A stretch of 62,609 nt of DNA from assembly GCF_000620145.1 (NCBI RefSeq), contig NZ_KK211083.1:328782-391390 (forward strand), written 5' to 3'. Positions 22,183-32,830 of this stretch are shown piece by piece; the first letter of the stretch is position 1; the number at the start of each line of letters is the position of its first letter. This DNA comes from Deefgea rivuli DSM 18356 (GTDB taxonomy: Bacteria; Pseudomonadota; Gammaproteobacteria; Burkholderiales; Chitinibacteraceae). Under the pieces are notes generated by a model. The model did not search any database. It was not told the DNA's origin and saw only the letters and a program-made list of their open reading frames with translations. The position numbers and the translations under genes are program-made.

Positions 22183-22551
22183 ATGATTCAAATGCAATCA
22201 AAGCTAGATGTTGCTGATAACACTGGTGCGCGTTCTGTTATGTGCATTAAAGTGTTGGGCGGCTCTAAGCGTCGTTATGCGTCTGTTGGCGATATCATCA
22301 AGGTTAGCATTAAAGATGCTGCACCTCGTAGTCGTGTCAAAAAAGGCGATGTATACAATGCGGTAGTTGTTCGTACTGCTAAAGGTGTACGTCGTGCTGA
22401 TGGCGCGCTTATCAAGTTTGATGGTAATGCTGCTGTTCTTCTTAATGCAAAACTTGAGCCGATCGGCACTCGTATCTTCGGGCCAGTGACGCGTGAATTG
22501 CGTACAGAGCGTTTTATGAAGATCGTGTCACTCGCGCCAGAAGTTCTTTAA
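22183..22551 (+). CDS. rplN: 50S ribosomal protein L14
   Basis: L14 lies at the subunit interface. 122 aa, starting [17 protein letters not shown] with TTGGAGG upstream; [19 protein letters not shown] is the conserved core. First gene of the spc block. Confidence 0.97.
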   Translation: MIQMQSKLDVADNTGARSVMCIKVLGGSKRRYASVGDIIKVSIKDAAPRSRVKKGDVYNAVVVRTAKGVRRADGALIKFDGNAAVLLNAKLEPIGTRIFGPVTRELRTERFMKIVSLAPEVL

Positions 22552-22563
22552 GGGGTATCCAGC

Positions 22564-22884
22564 ATGAACAAGATTCGCAAAGGCGATGAAGTAATCGTTC
22601 TCACTGGCAAAGATAAGGGTAAGCGCGGTACCGTACTTACTTCTATTCCAGCTGAAGGTCGTGTTGTGGTTGAGGGTGTTAATATTGTTAAAAAACACCA
22701 AAAACCAAATCCAATGCGCGGCGTTCAAGGTGGTATCGTTGAATTGACTAAGTCAGTTGACGTATCTAATGTAGCTATTTTCAATACTGCGACTGGCAAG
22801 GCTGATCGTGTTGGCTTCAAGACTCTTGAAGACGGCAAGAAAGTCCGTGTATTTAAGTCGAGTGGCGAAGTAGTTGGCGGCTAA
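22564..22884 (+). CDS. rplX: 50S ribosomal protein L24
   Basis: An assembly initiator of the 50S subunit. 106 aa with the KOW motif at the N-terminus ([21 protein letters not shown]). In the spc operon of E. coli the following genes are repressed by S8. Confidence 0.97.
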   Translation: MNKIRKGDEVIVLTGKDKGKRGTVLTSIPAEGRVVVEGVNIVKKHQKPNPMRGVQGGIVELTKSVDVSNVAIFNTATGKADRVGFKTLEDGKKVRVFKSSGEVVGG

Positions 22885-22895
22885 GGGGAATCAAG

Positions 22896-23435
22896 ATGGC
22901 TCGTTTTCAAGAGATTTATGAAAACCAAATTGTTCCGAAATTAGTTGAGCAATTCGGTTACAAGTCTGTAATGCAAGTGCCACGTATTGAAAAAATCACC
23001 ATCAACATGGGTGTTGGTGAGGCAGTTGCGGATAAAAAAGTAATGGATTTCGCTGTTGGCGATATGCAAAAGATTGCTGGTCAAAAGCCTGTAGTTACTA
23101 AATCTAAAAAGTCTATTGCAGGCTTTAAGATTCGTGATAACTACCCGGTTGGTTGTAAAGTAACTTTGCGTCGTGAACGCATGTTCGAATTCCTCGATCG
23201 CCTGATCACTATCGCGCTTCCGCGTGTGCGTGACTTCCGTGGTGTTGGTGGCAAGTCCTTTGATGGGCGTGGCAACTTTAACATGGGTGTGAAAGAGCAA
23301 ATCATCTTCCCGGAAATTGAGTACGATAAGATTGATGCGCTTCGTGGTATGAATATCACGATCACAACTACGGCTAAAACTGACGATGAAGCGCGTGCTC
23401 TGCTCGCTGCCTTCAAATTCCCGTTTAAGACTTGA
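22896..23435 (+). CDS. rplE: 50S ribosomal protein L5
   Basis: Binds 5S rRNA and contacts P-site tRNA. 179 aa, with INMGVGEAV near residue 29 and [19 protein letters not shown] near residues 111-129. AAGGGGAA precedes the ATG; rpsN follows after 7 bases. Confidence 0.97.
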   Translation: MARFQEIYENQIVPKLVEQFGYKSVMQVPRIEKITINMGVGEAVADKKVMDFAVGDMQKIAGQKPVVTKSKKSIAGFKIRDNYPVGCKVTLRRERMFEFLDRLITIALPRVRDFRGVGGKSFDGRGNFNMGVKEQIIFPEIEYDKIDALRGMNITITTTAKTDDEARALLAAFKFPFKT

Positions 23436-23442
23436 GGCGATC

Positions 23443-23748
23443 ATGGCAAAACTTGCACTGATTAATCGTGAAGCAAAGCGTGTTGCTGTAGTTGCAAAAT
23501 TTGCAGCTAAGCGCGCGGCGCTCTTGGTCGTTATTAACGATCAAAACGCGAGTGAGGAAGATCAATTCCAAGCCCGCTTGAAACTCCAGCAGCTTCCACG
23601 TAATGCATCACCAGTTCGTTTGCACAATCGTTGCACATTAACTGGTCGTTCACGTGGGGTATTCCGCAAATTCGGTCTCGGTCGCAGCAAGCTGCGTGAA
23701 CTCGCTTTCAAAGGCGAAATCCCGGGTCTGGTCAAGGCTAGCTGGTAA
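23443..23748 (+). CDS. rpsN: 30S ribosomal protein S14, zinc-free form
   Basis: S14 is a late 30S head protein. ATG 23443 ([13 protein letters not shown]) gives 101 aa. There is no CxxC pair, so this is the long C-minus form that does not need zinc, as is usual in the group. The C-terminal [21 protein letters not shown] is conserved. An upstream in-frame ATG lies inside rplE and is not used. Confidence 0.96.
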   Translation: MAKLALINREAKRVAVVAKFAAKRAALLVVINDQNASEEDQFQARLKLQQLPRNASPVRLHNRCTLTGRSRGVFRKFGLGRSKLRELAFKGEIPGLVKASW

Positions 23749-23763
23749 TAGGAGAGAAAACAC

Positions 23764-24156
23764 ATGGCAATGCATGATCCTATCGCCGATATGCTGACTC
23801 GTATCCGCAATGCACAACGTGCCGACAAAGCTGCTGTAGCTATGCCGTCTTCAAAACTAAAAGTAGCTATTGCTAAAGTTTTAGTAGAAGAAGGTTATGT
23901 CGAGTCGTTTACCATTGCTGGCGATGTTAAGCCGGTTTTGACGATTGAATTGAAATATTATGCAGGTCGCCCAGTTATTGAGCGTCTTGATCGTGTTTCT
24001 AAGCCAGGTCTGCGTGATTATCGCGGTGCTGGTGACATTCCAAATGTAATGAATGGTCTTGGTGTGGCGATTGTGTCTACATCCAAGGGTGTGATGACCG
24101 ACCGCAAAGCGCGTGCCAATGGTGTTGGTGGCGAGCTTTTGTGCATCGTTGCTTGA
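23764..24156 (+). CDS. rpsH: 30S ribosomal protein S8
   Basis: S8 organises the 16S central domain and represses the spc operon in E. coli. 130 aa, [16 protein letters not shown]; the start could also be the second Met (23770). The C-terminal [23 protein letters not shown] is conserved. AGGAGAG lies upstream. Confidence 0.96.
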   Translation: MAMHDPIADMLTRIRNAQRADKAAVAMPSSKLKVAIAKVLVEEGYVESFTIAGDVKPVLTIELKYYAGRPVIERLDRVSKPGLRDYRGAGDIPNVMNGLGVAIVSTSKGVMTDRKARANGVGGELLCIVA

Positions 24157-24168
24157 TGAGGTATCACA

Positions 24169-24702
24169 ATGTCCCGCGTAGCTAAAAATCCGGTAACCAT
24201 TCCGGCTGGCGTAGAAGTTAATATCGCCGCAGGTGAAATCGTTGTTAAAGGTCCTAAGGGTTCTTTGGCTCAGCCTATCGTTTCAGATGTAACTGTAAAG
24301 ATTGAAGACGGCAATGTCGTTTTCGCAGCTAATGGCAACAGCAAATTTGCTCGTGCTATGTCTGGTACTTTGCGTGCTCTGGTTAACAATATGGTTAACG
24401 GTGTATCTAAAGGCTTTGAACGTAAGCTAACACTAGTTGGTGTTGGTTATCGTGCACAAGCCCAAGGCGAAGTATTGAACCTATCATTGGGTTTCTCTCA
24501 TCCAGTTGCTCACAGTATTCCTAAGGGTATTACGTGTGAGACTCCAACTCAAACTGAGATCCTCTTGAAAGGTGCCGATAAACAACTTGTTGGTCAGGTT
24601 GCTGCAGAGATTCGTGCTTATCGTTCACCAGAGCCATATAAAGGCAAGGGTGTTCGTTACGCTGATGAAGTTGTGGTTATCAAAGAAACCAAGAAGAAGT
24701 AA
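24169..24702 (+). CDS. rplF: 50S ribosomal protein L6
   Basis: Sits near the sarcin-ricin loop. 177 aa, two alpha-beta domains; the signature [14 protein letters not shown] is near residues 155-168. A GAGG binding site overlaps the rpsH stop region. Confidence 0.97.
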   Translation: MSRVAKNPVTIPAGVEVNIAAGEIVVKGPKGSLAQPIVSDVTVKIEDGNVVFAANGNSKFARAMSGTLRALVNNMVNGVSKGFERKLTLVGVGYRAQAQGEVLNLSLGFSHPVAHSIPKGITCETPTQTEILLKGADKQLVGQVAAEIRAYRSPEPYKGKGVRYADEVVVIKETKKK

Positions 24703-24715
24703 TCGAGGCTGAATC

Positions 24716-25069
24716 ATGGATAAGAATCAAAGTAGACTTCGCCGTGCACGTAAAACCCGTGCCAAGATTGCGGAGCTCAAGGTTGTGCGCTTGTCGGTCC
24801 ATCGTACCAATAGCCATATGTACGCTCAAATTATTGATGCAACAGGTGGTAACGTTTTGGCTGCAGCTAATACCTTGGAAGCAGGGTTGCGTGCTGAAGT
24901 TAAAAATGGCGGCAGTGTTGCTGGTGCAACGGCTGTTGGTAAGTTGATTGCAGAAAGAGCAAAAGCAGCTGGCATTGAGTCAGTCGCTTTCGACCGCTCC
25001 GGTTTCCAGTACCATGGCCGCGTTAAAGCGTTGGCTGATGCTGCTCGTGAAGCTGGCCTCGCCTTCTAA
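24716..25069 (+). CDS. rplR: 50S ribosomal protein L18
   Basis: A 5S rRNA-binding protein. 117 aa, basic N-terminus ([17 protein letters not shown]), C-terminal [24 protein letters not shown]. Confidence 0.97.
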   Translation: MDKNQSRLRRARKTRAKIAELKVVRLSVHRTNSHMYAQIIDATGGNVLAAANTLEAGLRAEVKNGGSVAGATAVGKLIAERAKAAGIESVAFDRSGFQYHGRVKALADAAREAGLAF

Positions 25070-25088
25070 TTGAGTTTGGAGTTGAATA

Positions 25089-25604
25089 ATGGCTAAGAAC
25101 GAAAGAGAAGAAGTCAAGGACGGTCTACTCGAGAAGATGGTTAGCGTTAATCGCGTAACCAAAGTAGTTAAGGGTGGTCGTATCCTTGGCTTTGCAGCAC
25201 TAACTGTTGTTGGTAACGGTGATGGTAGTGTTGGTATGGGTAAAGGCAAGTCGAAAGAAGTGCCAGTTGCCGTACAAAAAGCAATGGAAGAAGCTCGCCG
25301 TAAAATGGTGAAAGTTAGTTTGCGTAATGGTACTGTGCAACACACAGTGCTGGGTAAACACGGTGCTACTACCGTATTTATGCAGCCAGCTCCTGAAGGT
25401 ACCGGCATTATTGCTGGTGGCCCGATGCGTGCTGTGTTTGAAGTAATGGGTATTCATAACATTACTGCTAAGTGCCACGGCTCTACTAATCCATACAATA
25501 TCGTTCGCGCGACATTGGATGGTCTAGCTAAATTGCATACCCCTTCTGATATTGCTGCGAAGCGCGGCAAGACAGTTGAAGAAATTCTTGGGGGTGCACA
25601 ATGA
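25089..25604 (+). CDS. rpsE: 30S ribosomal protein S5
   Basis: Shapes the mRNA entry site and accuracy. 171 aa; the dsRNA-binding region [19 protein letters not shown] (about residues 28-46) is wild type at the loop where spectinomycin-resistance changes occur. Its stop overlaps the rpmD start by four bases (ATGA). Confidence 0.97.
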   Translation: MAKNEREEVKDGLLEKMVSVNRVTKVVKGGRILGFAALTVVGNGDGSVGMGKGKSKEVPVAVQKAMEEARRKMVKVSLRNGTVQHTVLGKHGATTVFMQPAPEGTGIIAGGPMRAVFEVMGIHNITAKCHGSTNPYNIVRATLDGLAKLHTPSDIAAKRGKTVEEILGGAQ

Positions 25605-25786
25605 GCGACGTAAAAACAATTAAGGTGACTCTGGTTAAAAGCCTGATTGGTCGTCTTGAGGCTCACAAAGCATGTGCTCGTGGTTTGGGTTTGCGTCGTA
25701 TGAACAGCTCTGCTGTTGTTATCGATACGCCAGAAAATCGCGGCATGGTTAATAAAATCAGCTACTTGCTAAAGGTGGAGGGTTAA
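25601..25786 (+). CDS. rpmD: 50S ribosomal protein L30
   Basis: A small ferredoxin-like protein found in a subset of bacteria. 61 aa, [28 protein letters not shown]; overlaps rpsE by four bases. Confidence 0.96.
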   Translation: MSDVKTIKVTLVKSLIGRLEAHKACARGLGLRRMNSSAVVIDTPENRGMVNKISYLLKVEG

Positions 25787-25787
25787 T

Positions 25788-26222
25788 ATGCAACTCAATA
25801 ACCTAACTCCTGGTGCCGGCGCAAAACATGCTTCTAAGCGTGTTGGTCGTGGTATCGGTTCTGGTTTGGGCAAGACTTGCGGTCGTGGTCATAAGGGTCA
25901 AAAATCCCGTACTGGCGGCTTCCATAAAGTGGGTTTTGAAGGCGGTCAAATGCCTTTGCAACGTCGCTTGCCTAAGCGTGGTTTCGTATCTCTTGCAAAA
26001 GGCAAGAATGCAGAGATTACTTTGTCTGAATTGAATGCTTTGCCAATTGGTGAGGTTGACTTGTTGAGTCTAATTCAGGCTGGTTTGATTTCTCAGCACT
26101 CTTTGACTTGCAAAGTGGTGTTGTCTGGCACGATTGAACGCGCTGTAACCGTAAAAGGTTTGGGCGTAACTAAAGGTGCTAAGGCTGCAATCGAAGCTGC
26201 TGGTGGTTCCATTAGCGAGTAA
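25788..26222 (+). CDS. rplO: 50S ribosomal protein L15
   Basis: A late-assembly 50S protein. 144 aa with the glycine-rich basic N-terminal tail ([21 protein letters not shown]). Starts one base after the rpmD stop, with GGAGG inside rpmD. Confidence 0.97.
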   Translation: MQLNNLTPGAGAKHASKRVGRGIGSGLGKTCGRGHKGQKSRTGGFHKVGFEGGQMPLQRRLPKRGFVSLAKGKNAEITLSELNALPIGEVDLLSLIQAGLISQHSLTCKVVLSGTIERAVTVKGLGVTKGAKAAIEAAGGSISE

Positions 26223-26251
26223 TGCTGTAAATCAATAGGATAGGGCAGAAC

Positions 26252-27556
26252 GTGGCAAATCCCGCTTTGGCTGGCTCGGCAAGTAAATTTGCTGATCTCA
26301 AGAAACGGATCTGGTTCGTTGTTGGTGCGCTGATCGTTTTTCGTATCGGCGCACATATTCCAGTACCGGGTATTAATCCGGTGGAATTGGCGAACTTGTT
26401 CCAATCGTCACAAACTGGCTTGTTAAACATGTTCAACATGTTTTCAGGTGGTGCATTATCGCGCTTTACTGTATTCGCGATTGGTATCATGCCTTACATC
26501 TCGGCGTCGATTATTGTTCAACTCGCTGGCGAGGTGCTGCCTTCCCTTAAACAGCTGAAAAAAGAGGGTGAGTCTGGTAAGCGTAAGCTAACTCAGTACA
26601 CCCGCTATTTCACTGTTCTTTTGGCTTCTGCGCAGAGTTTTGGTATTGCCATGATGTTGTTTCGTCAACCTAATCTGGTTGTTATGGATCAAGGCTTATT
26701 TGTCGCTGTGACAATGATTTCCTTGGTTACCGGAACAATGTTCTTGATGTGGTTGGGGGAGCAGATTACTGAGCGCGGAATGGGGAATGGTATTTCTATC
26801 CTAATTTGCGCAGGTATTGCTGCTGGCGTGCCTTCTGCGATTGCAAAAACATTAACACTATCAAGTCAGGGTTCTTTACCAATTTTATTGGTGCTGTTTC
26901 TGTTTGTTGGTGTCGTATTGTTGACGGCTGTTGTTGTTTTTGTTGAGCGTGGGCAGCGTAAGGTGCCGATTCAATATGCAAAAAGACAAGTGGGCAATCG
27001 CTTGATGCAGGCTCAGAGTTCCTTCTTGCCATTGAAAATTAATATGGCAGGGGTTATTCCTCCTATTTTTGCTTCGTCGATTATCTTATTTCCAGCTACG
27101 GTTTTATCGTGGACTGGCAATGGGAATAAATTGTCTTGGTTGAAAACATTGGGCGACATGTTGCATCCTGGTCAGCCGCTATATGTATTGTTTTATGCTG
27201 CTGCTATTATTTTCTTCTGCTTCTTCTATACGGCGCTGGTATTTAGCCCAAGAGAAACAGCTGAAAACTTGAAAAAGAGCGGTGCTATGGTTCCTGGTTA
27301 TCGTCCAGGCGAGCATACTGCAAAATATGTAGAGAAATTAATTTTAAGATTGACATTGATCGGTGCTGTTTACATCACTGTGATCTGTTTAATCCCTGAG
27401 TTTTTGATCTTGAAATGGAATGTTCCTTTCTATTTCGGTGGCACATCGCTGCTGATTTTAGTTGTGGTAACCATGGATTTTATGGCTCAAATGCAATCTT
27501 ATGTGCTTTCACATCAGTATGAAGGCTTGTTAAAGAAAGCAAACTTCAAGGGTTAA
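26252..27556 (+). CDS. secY: Preprotein translocase subunit SecY
   Basis: SecY is the pore of the Sec translocon. 434 aa with ten hydrophobic segments; the plug region after TM1 ([23 protein letters not shown]) and the cytoplasmic loop [17 protein letters not shown] are clear. The start is GTG 26252 ([19 protein letters not shown]). The ribosome binding site is weak (AGGATAGGG). It ends the spc block; the next gene is rpmJ, not infA. Confidence 0.97.
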   Translation: MANPALAGSASKFADLKKRIWFVVGALIVFRIGAHIPVPGINPVELANLFQSSQTGLLNMFNMFSGGALSRFTVFAIGIMPYISASIIVQLAGEVLPSLKQLKKEGESGKRKLTQYTRYFTVLLASAQSFGIAMMLFRQPNLVVMDQGLFVAVTMISLVTGTMFLMWLGEQITERGMGNGISILICAGIAAGVPSAIAKTLTLSSQGSLPILLVLFLFVGVVLLTAVVVFVERGQRKVPIQYAKRQVGNRLMQAQSSFLPLKINMAGVIPPIFASSIILFPATVLSWTGNGNKLSWLKTLGDMLHPGQPLYVLFYAAAIIFFCFFYTALVFSPRETAENLKKSGAMVPGYRPGEHTAKYVEKLILRLTLIGAVYITVICLIPEFLILKWNVPFYFGGTSLLILVVVTMDFMAQMQSYVLSHQYEGLLKKANFKG

Positions 27557-27600
27557 TCTGATCTGCATTTTATGCAAATGTCAGTAAATTTTTGGAATTG

Positions 27601-27805
27601 TTCCCAGATGTTGGATTTAATATCTGGGAATATTTCCTAATTCGGACGTGCGGTTCTTGTTTTGCTTCCCAGAATGTTTTGAATGCTATATGATTCAGTC
27701 CCTCTTGGGTTGAGTGGTCGCAAATCTTTTGTGGTCCCTAAGCAAGAGTTGTATTGTATCTCAGCCTTTGGGTTGAGATTTTACTTTGATCGTAAAGGAT
27801 AGACC
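27601..27805 (+). promoter_or_regulatory. Structured spacer between secY and rpmJ
   Basis: TTCCCAGAT (27601-27609) and ATCTGGGAA (27622-27630) form a perfect 9-bp stem. Further on, CTCTTG (27702-27707) can pair with CAAGAG (27743-27748), and CTCAGCC-tttg-GGTTGAG closes another stem near 27761-27778. TGCTATATG near 27684 resembles an extended -10. It may carry the alpha-operon leader that S4 binds in other bacteria. No reading frame for infA is present. Confidence 0.4.
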
Positions 27806-27919
27806 ATGAGAGTTCAGGCATCGGTCAAGAAAATCTGCCGTAATTGCAAAGTTATTCGTCGCAACCGTGTTGTGCGCGTAATTTGTACAGACCCACGGCA
27901 CAAGCAGCGCCAAGGCTGA
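27806..27919 (+). CDS. rpmJ: 50S ribosomal protein L36
   Basis: The smallest 50S protein, 37 aa: [19 protein letters not shown], then the residues up to QRQG. It keeps the CxxC...C...H zinc ligands (two Cys in ICRNC, one in VICTD, and the His of DPRHKQ), so this is the C-plus, zinc-binding form. AAAGGA lies 7 bases upstream. rpsM follows after 56 bases. Confidence 0.95.
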   Translation: MRVQASVKKICRNCKVIRRNRVVRVICTDPRHKQRQG

Positions 27920-27975
27920 TTTCATAATCAGTTTTTGGAGTTAGTTCCACGACTTTTTAACCTGGGGTAAGAAGT

Positions 27976-28338
27976 ATGGCCCGTATTGCTGGGGTTAATA
28001 TTCCCAATCATCAGCATACTGTGATCGGCCTTCAGGCGATTTTCGGTATTGGTCAAACTCGCGCTAAAGCGATTTGTGCTACTACTGCAATTGAGCCTAG
28101 TAAGAAGGTAAAAGATCTCAGTGATGTTGAACTTGAAAAATTGCGTGACGAAGTAGGTAAATTCACTATTGAAGGTGATCTACGTCGTGAAGTAACCATG
28201 AACATCAAGCGCCTTATGGATCTTGGTTGCTATCGTGGTTTACGTCACCGTAAAGGCTTACCTTGTCGCGGTCAGCGCACGAAAACCAATGCACGTACTC
28301 GTAAGGGTCCGCGCAAGGCTATCGCTGGCAAGAAGTAA
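27976..28338 (+). CDS. rpsM: 30S ribosomal protein S13
   Basis: Head protein that touches L5 and P-site tRNA. 120 aa; C-terminal tail [33 protein letters not shown] upstream. Confidence 0.97.
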   Translation: MARIAGVNIPNHQHTVIGLQAIFGIGQTRAKAICATTAIEPSKKVKDLSDVELEKLRDEVGKFTIEGDLRREVTMNIKRLMDLGCYRGLRHRKGLPCRGQRTKTNARTRKGPRKAIAGKK

Positions 28339-28353
28339 CTAAGGACATAAATT

Positions 28354-28746
28354 ATGGCTAAAGCAAACACAGCTCGTGTACGTAAGAAAGTCAAGAAGAG
28401 CGTGTCTGAAGGTATCGTGCACGTTCACGCTTCTTTCAATAACACAATCATTACCATCACTGATCGCCAAGGCAATGCTTTATCTTGGGCTACCTCGGGC
28501 GGTGCTGGTTTCAAGGGCTCTCGTAAAAGTACACCTTTTGCAGCACAGGTTGCCGCAGAAGCTGCTGGTAAAGTTGCCCAAGAATATGGTGTTAAGAACC
28601 TCGAAGTTCGTATCAAGGGTCCAGGTCCAGGTCGTGAATCTGCAGTGCGCGCATTGAACGCACTTGGCTTCAAGATCACCAGTATCTCGGATGTGACGCC
28701 TGTTCCGCACAACGGCTGCCGTCCGCCGAAGAAGCGTCGTATCTAA
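28354..28746 (+). CDS. rpsK: 30S ribosomal protein S11
   Basis: Platform protein near the E site. 130 aa; signature [17 protein letters not shown] and C-terminal [18 protein letters not shown]. Confidence 0.97.
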   Translation: MAKANTARVRKKVKKSVSEGIVHVHASFNNTIITITDRQGNALSWATSGGAGFKGSRKSTPFAAQVAAEAAGKVAQEYGVKNLEVRIKGPGPGRESAVRALNALGFKITSISDVTPVPHNGCRPPKKRRI

Positions 28747-28760
28747 TTCTGGAGTAAGAA

Positions 28761-29384
28761 ATGGCTCGTTATATTGGACCCAAGTGCAAACTCGCACGCC
28801 GCGAAGGAACGGATCTGTTCTTGAAGAGCGCGCGTCGTTCGCTCGATAGCAAATGCAAGCTGGAACAAGCCCCAGGCCAGCATGGCGCGAAGAAAAATAC
28901 GCGTCAGTCGGACTACGGCGTACACCTGCGTGAAAAGCAAAAGATCCGTCGTATTTACGGCGTTCTAGAACGTCAATTCCGTGGCTACTTCCATGAAGCA
29001 GCTCGTCGTAAAGGTTCTACTGGTGAAAACCTGTTGAAACTTCTCGAAAGCCGTCTCGATAACGTTGTTTATCGCATGGGCTACGGTTCTACTCGTTCTG
29101 AATCTCGTCAACTAGTTTCCCACAAAGCTATCACTGTTAATGGCAAACCGGTAAATATCCCTTCTTTCCAAGTGAAAGCGGGTGATGTGGTTGCTGTACG
29201 TGAAAAGTCTAAGAAACAAGTACGTATTCAAGAGGCTTTGTCTCTTGCTGAAGGTATTGGTTTCCCGAACTGGGTACAGGTTGATTCTAAGAAAATGGAA
29301 GGCGTATTTAAAAATATGCCAGAGCGTTCCGACCTCTCTAGCGATATCAATGAATCGTTAGTGGTGGAATTCTATTCCAAGTAA
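28761..29384 (+). CDS. rpsD: 30S ribosomal protein S4
   Basis: Primary 16S-binding protein and repressor of the alpha operon in E. coli. 207 aa with the S4 RNA-binding domain ([20 protein letters not shown]..., about residues 97-160). AGTAAGAA precedes the ATG. Confidence 0.97.
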   Translation: MARYIGPKCKLARREGTDLFLKSARRSLDSKCKLEQAPGQHGAKKNTRQSDYGVHLREKQKIRRIYGVLERQFRGYFHEAARRKGSTGENLLKLLESRLDNVVYRMGYGSTRSESRQLVSHKAITVNGKPVNIPSFQVKAGDVVAVREKSKKQVRIQEALSLAEGIGFPNWVQVDSKKMEGVFKNMPERSDLSSDINESLVVEFYSK

Positions 29385-29418
29385 TAACCTGACCCGCTAA
29401 GGCAAGGGATACTGACTT

Positions 29419-30402
29419 ATGCAAATCAACGCAAACGACTTGCTCAAACCGCGCATCATCGACGTGCAAGCAATAGCTTCGGCTCATGCTAAAGTTGTGA
29501 TGGAGCCTTTTGAGCGTGGTTATGGCCATACGCTCGGTAATGCATTACGCCGAATTCTGCTCTCTTCAATGCCGGGCTTCGCTCCGACAGAAGTGAAAAT
29601 TGAAGGTGTAGTGCATGAATACTCCGCGCTAGATGGTGTACAGGAAGATGTAGTTGACATCCTGTTGAACCTTAAAGGCGTTGTGCTCAAGCTGCATGGT
29701 CGGGACTCTGTTACTCTCACTCTCTCTAAAGAGGGTGAGGGTATTGTAACGGCGTCCGACATCCAGCTACCGCATGATGTCGAAGTGATCAATCCGCAGC
29801 ACGTGATTGCTCACCTTTCTGCTGGCGGTAAGTTGAACATGGAAATTACAGTTGAGAAGGGTCGTGGCTATCAGCCAGCACCTGCTCGATTGAATAAAGA
29901 AGAGGGTCGTACTATTGGTACGGTTATGCTGGATGCTTCATTCAGCCCGATTCGCCGTGTTAGCTACCAAGTAGAAAGCGCTCGTGTCGAACAGCGTACC
30001 GATCTTGACCGTTTGATTATCGACATTGAAACCAATGGCGTAATTGAGCCGGATGAGGCAGTTCGCCAAGCCGCTCGGATGTTGATTGACCAACTTGGCG
30101 TTTTTGCTGATTTGGAAGGTACGCCAGAAGTAACAGTTGCAGAACCTACAATTACGATTGATCCTATCTTGCTTCGGCCTGTAGATGATCTTGAGTTGAC
30201 TGTGCGTTCGGCAAATTGCCTTAAAGCGGAAAACATCTATTACATTGGTGATCTGATTCAGCGTACAGAGACAGAGTTGTTGAAAGCTCCGAACCTGGGT
30301 CGTAAATCGCTGAATGAGATCAAAGAAGTGCTAGCTTCGAAGGGCCTTAGCCTTGGCATGCGCCTCGAAAACTGGCCTCCGGCTGGCTTAGATAAGCCTT
30401 GA
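29419..30402 (+). CDS. rpoA: DNA-directed RNA polymerase subunit alpha
   Basis: Assembly platform of RNA polymerase. 327 aa: N-terminal dimerisation domain (about 1-235, with [20 protein letters not shown]), a linker, and the C-terminal domain that binds UP elements and activators ([13 protein letters not shown]...[16 protein letters not shown]). Confidence 0.98.
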   Translation: MQINANDLLKPRIIDVQAIASAHAKVVMEPFERGYGHTLGNALRRILLSSMPGFAPTEVKIEGVVHEYSALDGVQEDVVDILLNLKGVVLKLHGRDSVTLTLSKEGEGIVTASDIQLPHDVEVINPQHVIAHLSAGGKLNMEITVEKGRGYQPAPARLNKEEGRTIGTVMLDASFSPIRRVSYQVESARVEQRTDLDRLIIDIETNGVIEPDEAVRQAARMLIDQLGVFADLEGTPEVTVAEPTITIDPILLRPVDDLELTVRSANCLKAENIYYIGDLIQRTETELLKAPNLGRKSLNEIKEVLASKGLSLGMRLENWPPAGLDKP

Positions 30403-30429
30403 AGTCGGCACTAGTAAAGGAACTGACAA

Positions 30430-30819
30430 ATGCGTCACCGTCTTTCTAATCGGAAACTAAATCGCACGACAAGTCACCGTCTTGCGATGCTTCGCAACTT
30501 GGCTAACTCGTTGCTAAAGCATGAAGTTATTAAAACGACTCTACCAAAGGCTAAAGAACTGCGCCGTGTAGCTGAGCCGTTGATCACTTTGGGTAAAAAA
30601 CCATGTTTGGCTAATCGCCGTTTGGCTTTTGACCGTACACGTGATCGCGATATAGTTGTTAAATTATTTGATGTTCTTGGCCCACGTTACGCAACACGTA
30701 ATGGTGGCTACCTTCGCATTTTGAAATGTGGCTTCCGCCAAGGCGACAATGCTCCTATGGCATTTGTTGAATTGGTTGATCGTCCAGAAGATGCTGAAGT
30801 TGTAGAGTCTGCAGAATAA
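30430..30819 (+). CDS. rplQ: 50S ribosomal protein L17
   Basis: Tunnel-exit protein and last gene of the cluster. 129 aa, starting [23 protein letters not shown] precedes the ATG, and a strong terminator lies 12 bases after the stop. Confidence 0.97.
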   Translation: MRHRLSNRKLNRTTSHRLAMLRNLANSLLKHEVIKTTLPKAKELRRVAEPLITLGKKPCLANRRLAFDRTRDRDIVVKLFDVLGPRYATRNGGYLRILKCGFRQGDNAPMAFVELVDRPEDAEVVESAE

Positions 30820-30831
30820 AAAATAGTAAAA

Positions 30832-30860
30832 AAGGCCAACGCAAGTTGGCCTTTTTTTAT
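30832..30860. terminator. Terminator of the alpha operon (bidirectional)
   Basis: AAGGCCAAC-gcaa-GTTGGCCTT with AAAAA before and TTTTTTTA after. It ends the ribosomal cluster on the plus strand, and the A run can serve as a U run for the convergent HDOD gene. Confidence 0.9.
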
Positions 30861-30869
30861 GTCTGTCAT

Positions 30870-31754
30870 TTAGTATTCTACTAGTCGTGCTATAGAAGGC
30901 TGTACGCCGTACCAGCGCCAATGTTTAGCTGTGTATACGGCGGTTGTTACTATGATTTGATGTGCTTCTTCTAGACTGATTTTCAGAAAATCAGCGCATT
31001 TGATTAAGTCTTGTTGATTGTATTCTGTATTCCAAGCCCATTCCGAATGTCTTGCAATGCCTGTTGCTAGTTGTACAATTTTGACGCGTGGTTCATCTGA
31101 AAAATCTTCGTCGGCGAGATGGACTAATATTTTAGGCAAATGCCATAGCTTGCTGAGCTGCTGCTGTAGTTCATTAACTGTGCAGCCGAGTATCTGTTTT
31201 TGTATATCTTTGCTTCTGAGTGTCGAGTCTGATCGCATCGCGCTCTTAATTTCTAGCATGAGTTCTGGCGCTGCTTGCCAAAGTAATATTTCAGCTGTTT
31301 CATGTAGTAGTGCGGCAGTTACAATTTCATTAGGATCGATATCTCGGCGATATTTGCCCATTGCCTCTGCAAGTTGTGAGGCAAAAAATGCACGCGCGCA
31401 GGTTTGATGGCAGGCATGTAATGCGACTTCATTTTTTTGTAGCATATTTTCTAGGTGTGGACTTCCGCCAAATGTTCGGAAAAAACCTGTAATCCCTATC
31501 ATTAGAAGAATTTTTTCTATGGTTGTCACATCGGCAGTTTGCTGCAAGCTTCGTTTGTTTTCTTGGTGCTTTAATAGCTTCAGGCTGAGTAGTGGGTCGT
31601 GTCTGATGAGTATTGCAATATCCCTTAAGTCTAAATTTCCGATATTTTTTTGTTGCTCTGTTATTTTTTCATGCGTTGTTGCGAGTATTGGTATTTCCAC
31701 GCTGGAGAGTAGGCTCACCCATGCGTCGAGATGATTTGGATATTTTTTTAGCAT
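30870..31754 (-). CDS. HDOD-domain signalling protein
   Basis: HDOD domains resemble HD phosphohydrolases without the full metal site and occur in bacterial signalling proteins; the exact role here is not known. The 294-aa product from ATG 31754 (MLKKYPNHLDAWVSLLSS) shows the domain order ILATTHEKI, DLRDIAILIRHDPLLSLKLL, the HACHQTCARAFFASQLAEAMG helix and VTAALLHETAEILLW. Frame extends 28 codons further up but has no Met-initiated start with a binding site. It is divergent from apaH, with 30 bases between starts. Pilus-linked HDOD proteins exist, and pil genes lie nearby, but the link is only inference. Confidence 0.8.
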   Translation of the reverse strand: MLKKYPNHLDAWVSLLSSVEIPILATTHEKITEQQKNIGNLDLRDIAILIRHDPLLSLKLLKHQENKRSLQQTADVTTIEKILLMIGITGFFRTFGGSPHLENMLQKNEVALHACHQTCARAFFASQLAEAMGKYRRDIDPNEIVTAALLHETAEILLWQAAPELMLEIKSAMRSDSTLRSKDIQKQILGCTVNELQQQLSKLWHLPKILVHLADEDFSDEPRVKIVQLATGIARHSEWAWNTEYNQQDLIKCADFLKISLEEAHQIIVTTAVYTAKHWRWYGVQPSIARLVEY

Positions 31755-31784
31755 TATCAAAATTCTTCTAAGGAAATTTGTTTG

Positions 31785-32600
31785 ATGGCCTGTTACGCAA
31801 TTGGTGATATTCAAGGATGTTATGAAGAGTTTAGGCAATTACTCTCATTGATACAGTTTAATCCAGATAGAGATAAAGTCTATCTCGTTGGCGATTTGGT
31901 CAATCGGGGGCCGAAATCATTAGAAGTATTGCGCTATGTGAAGCAGCACGAGTCTTCCATTGAGTTTGTGCTGGGAAATCATGACTTGCATTTATTGGCT
32001 TGCTGGGCAGGTGTTACCAAACCTAAAGGTCTGGATACACTCGATTCAGTGTTCAACGCACCTGATCTGGATGAGTTAATGCATTGGTTGCGTCAGCAGC
32101 CTTTGTTGCTTCATTACGAGCAGTTTGTCATTACACATGCCGGTATAAATCCTGCGGTGCCTTTTGATATTTTGCAGGATATTGCGTGTTTTTGCAGTGA
32201 GAAGCTGGCTGGGGAGGATTATGCCGCTTGGCTTGAGCATATGTATGGAAATACTCCGGCTAAGTGGAGTCCAACTTTGGTTGAGCCAGAACTATTTCGT
32301 TTTGGTGTCAATTCGCTAACACGAATGCGGATGTTGAACGGCACAGAATTAGATTTAAAATTTAAGGCTGAGCCAGTTTTTGCGCCAATCAATTTAAAGC
32401 CATGGTTTGCCGATGAAGGCGCTACTGTAAAGAAGGCCGTTTTTGGGCATTGGTCTGCGTTGGGTTTAATTGTGACGGATAAGATAGTGGCACTTGATAC
32501 TGGGTGCATCTGGGGTGGTCAACTCACTGCCATTTGCCTTGATACTGGTGCTTTATTCCAGGTGCCGGCATTTGCTGCTTCAAGTTTGATGCTTGAGTGA
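31785..32600 (+). CDS. apaH: Symmetrical bis(5'-nucleosyl)-tetraphosphatase
   Basis: Cleaves Ap4A to two ADP and can decap NpnN-capped RNA in E. coli. 271 aa with the calcineurin-like metallophosphatase motifs GDIQGC (residues 7-12), GDLVNRGP (about 37-44) and GNHDLH (about 66-71), and the late H and GHW motifs (ITHAG, FGHWSALG). The start is ATG 31785, with AAGGA 10 bases upstream; a TTG three bases earlier is also in frame. The usual apaG/ksgA neighbours are absent. Confidence 0.95.
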   Translation: MACYAIGDIQGCYEEFRQLLSLIQFNPDRDKVYLVGDLVNRGPKSLEVLRYVKQHESSIEFVLGNHDLHLLACWAGVTKPKGLDTLDSVFNAPDLDELMHWLRQQPLLLHYEQFVITHAGINPAVPFDILQDIACFCSEKLAGEDYAAWLEHMYGNTPAKWSPTLVEPELFRFGVNSLTRMRMLNGTELDLKFKAEPVFAPINLKPWFADEGATVKKAVFGHWSALGLIVTDKIVALDTGCIWGGQLTAICLDTGALFQVPAFAASSLMLE

Positions 32601-32715
32601 TGTTGTTATTCTCTTATTAATTTATCTAGTCGTTATAAGGTTTGGCTAGAGGCTTTGCTCGATTGAGCTGCATTTGTAGTCGATAAGATCGTCTGATATG
32701 ACTGGACTACGTAGA

Positions 32716-32754
32716 GAAAAGCAAAACAAATTTTCTAAGCCTGCTTTGCTTTTC
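32716..32754. terminator. Inverted repeat in the apaH-acyltransferase convergent gap
   Basis: GAAAAGCAAA (32716-32725) and TTTGCTTTTC (32745-32754) are perfect 10-base arms. It lies between two convergent genes and could stop transcription from either side, though the T run on either strand is within the stem. Nothing else is evident in 32601-32830. Confidence 0.45.
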
Positions 32755-32830
32755 GTGTTAAGTCGCTGATACGAGGTGCTTTTTTTAGTGTGCCTATTAT
32801 TAGTCAATATCTGGCTGGAATTTTAGTGTG

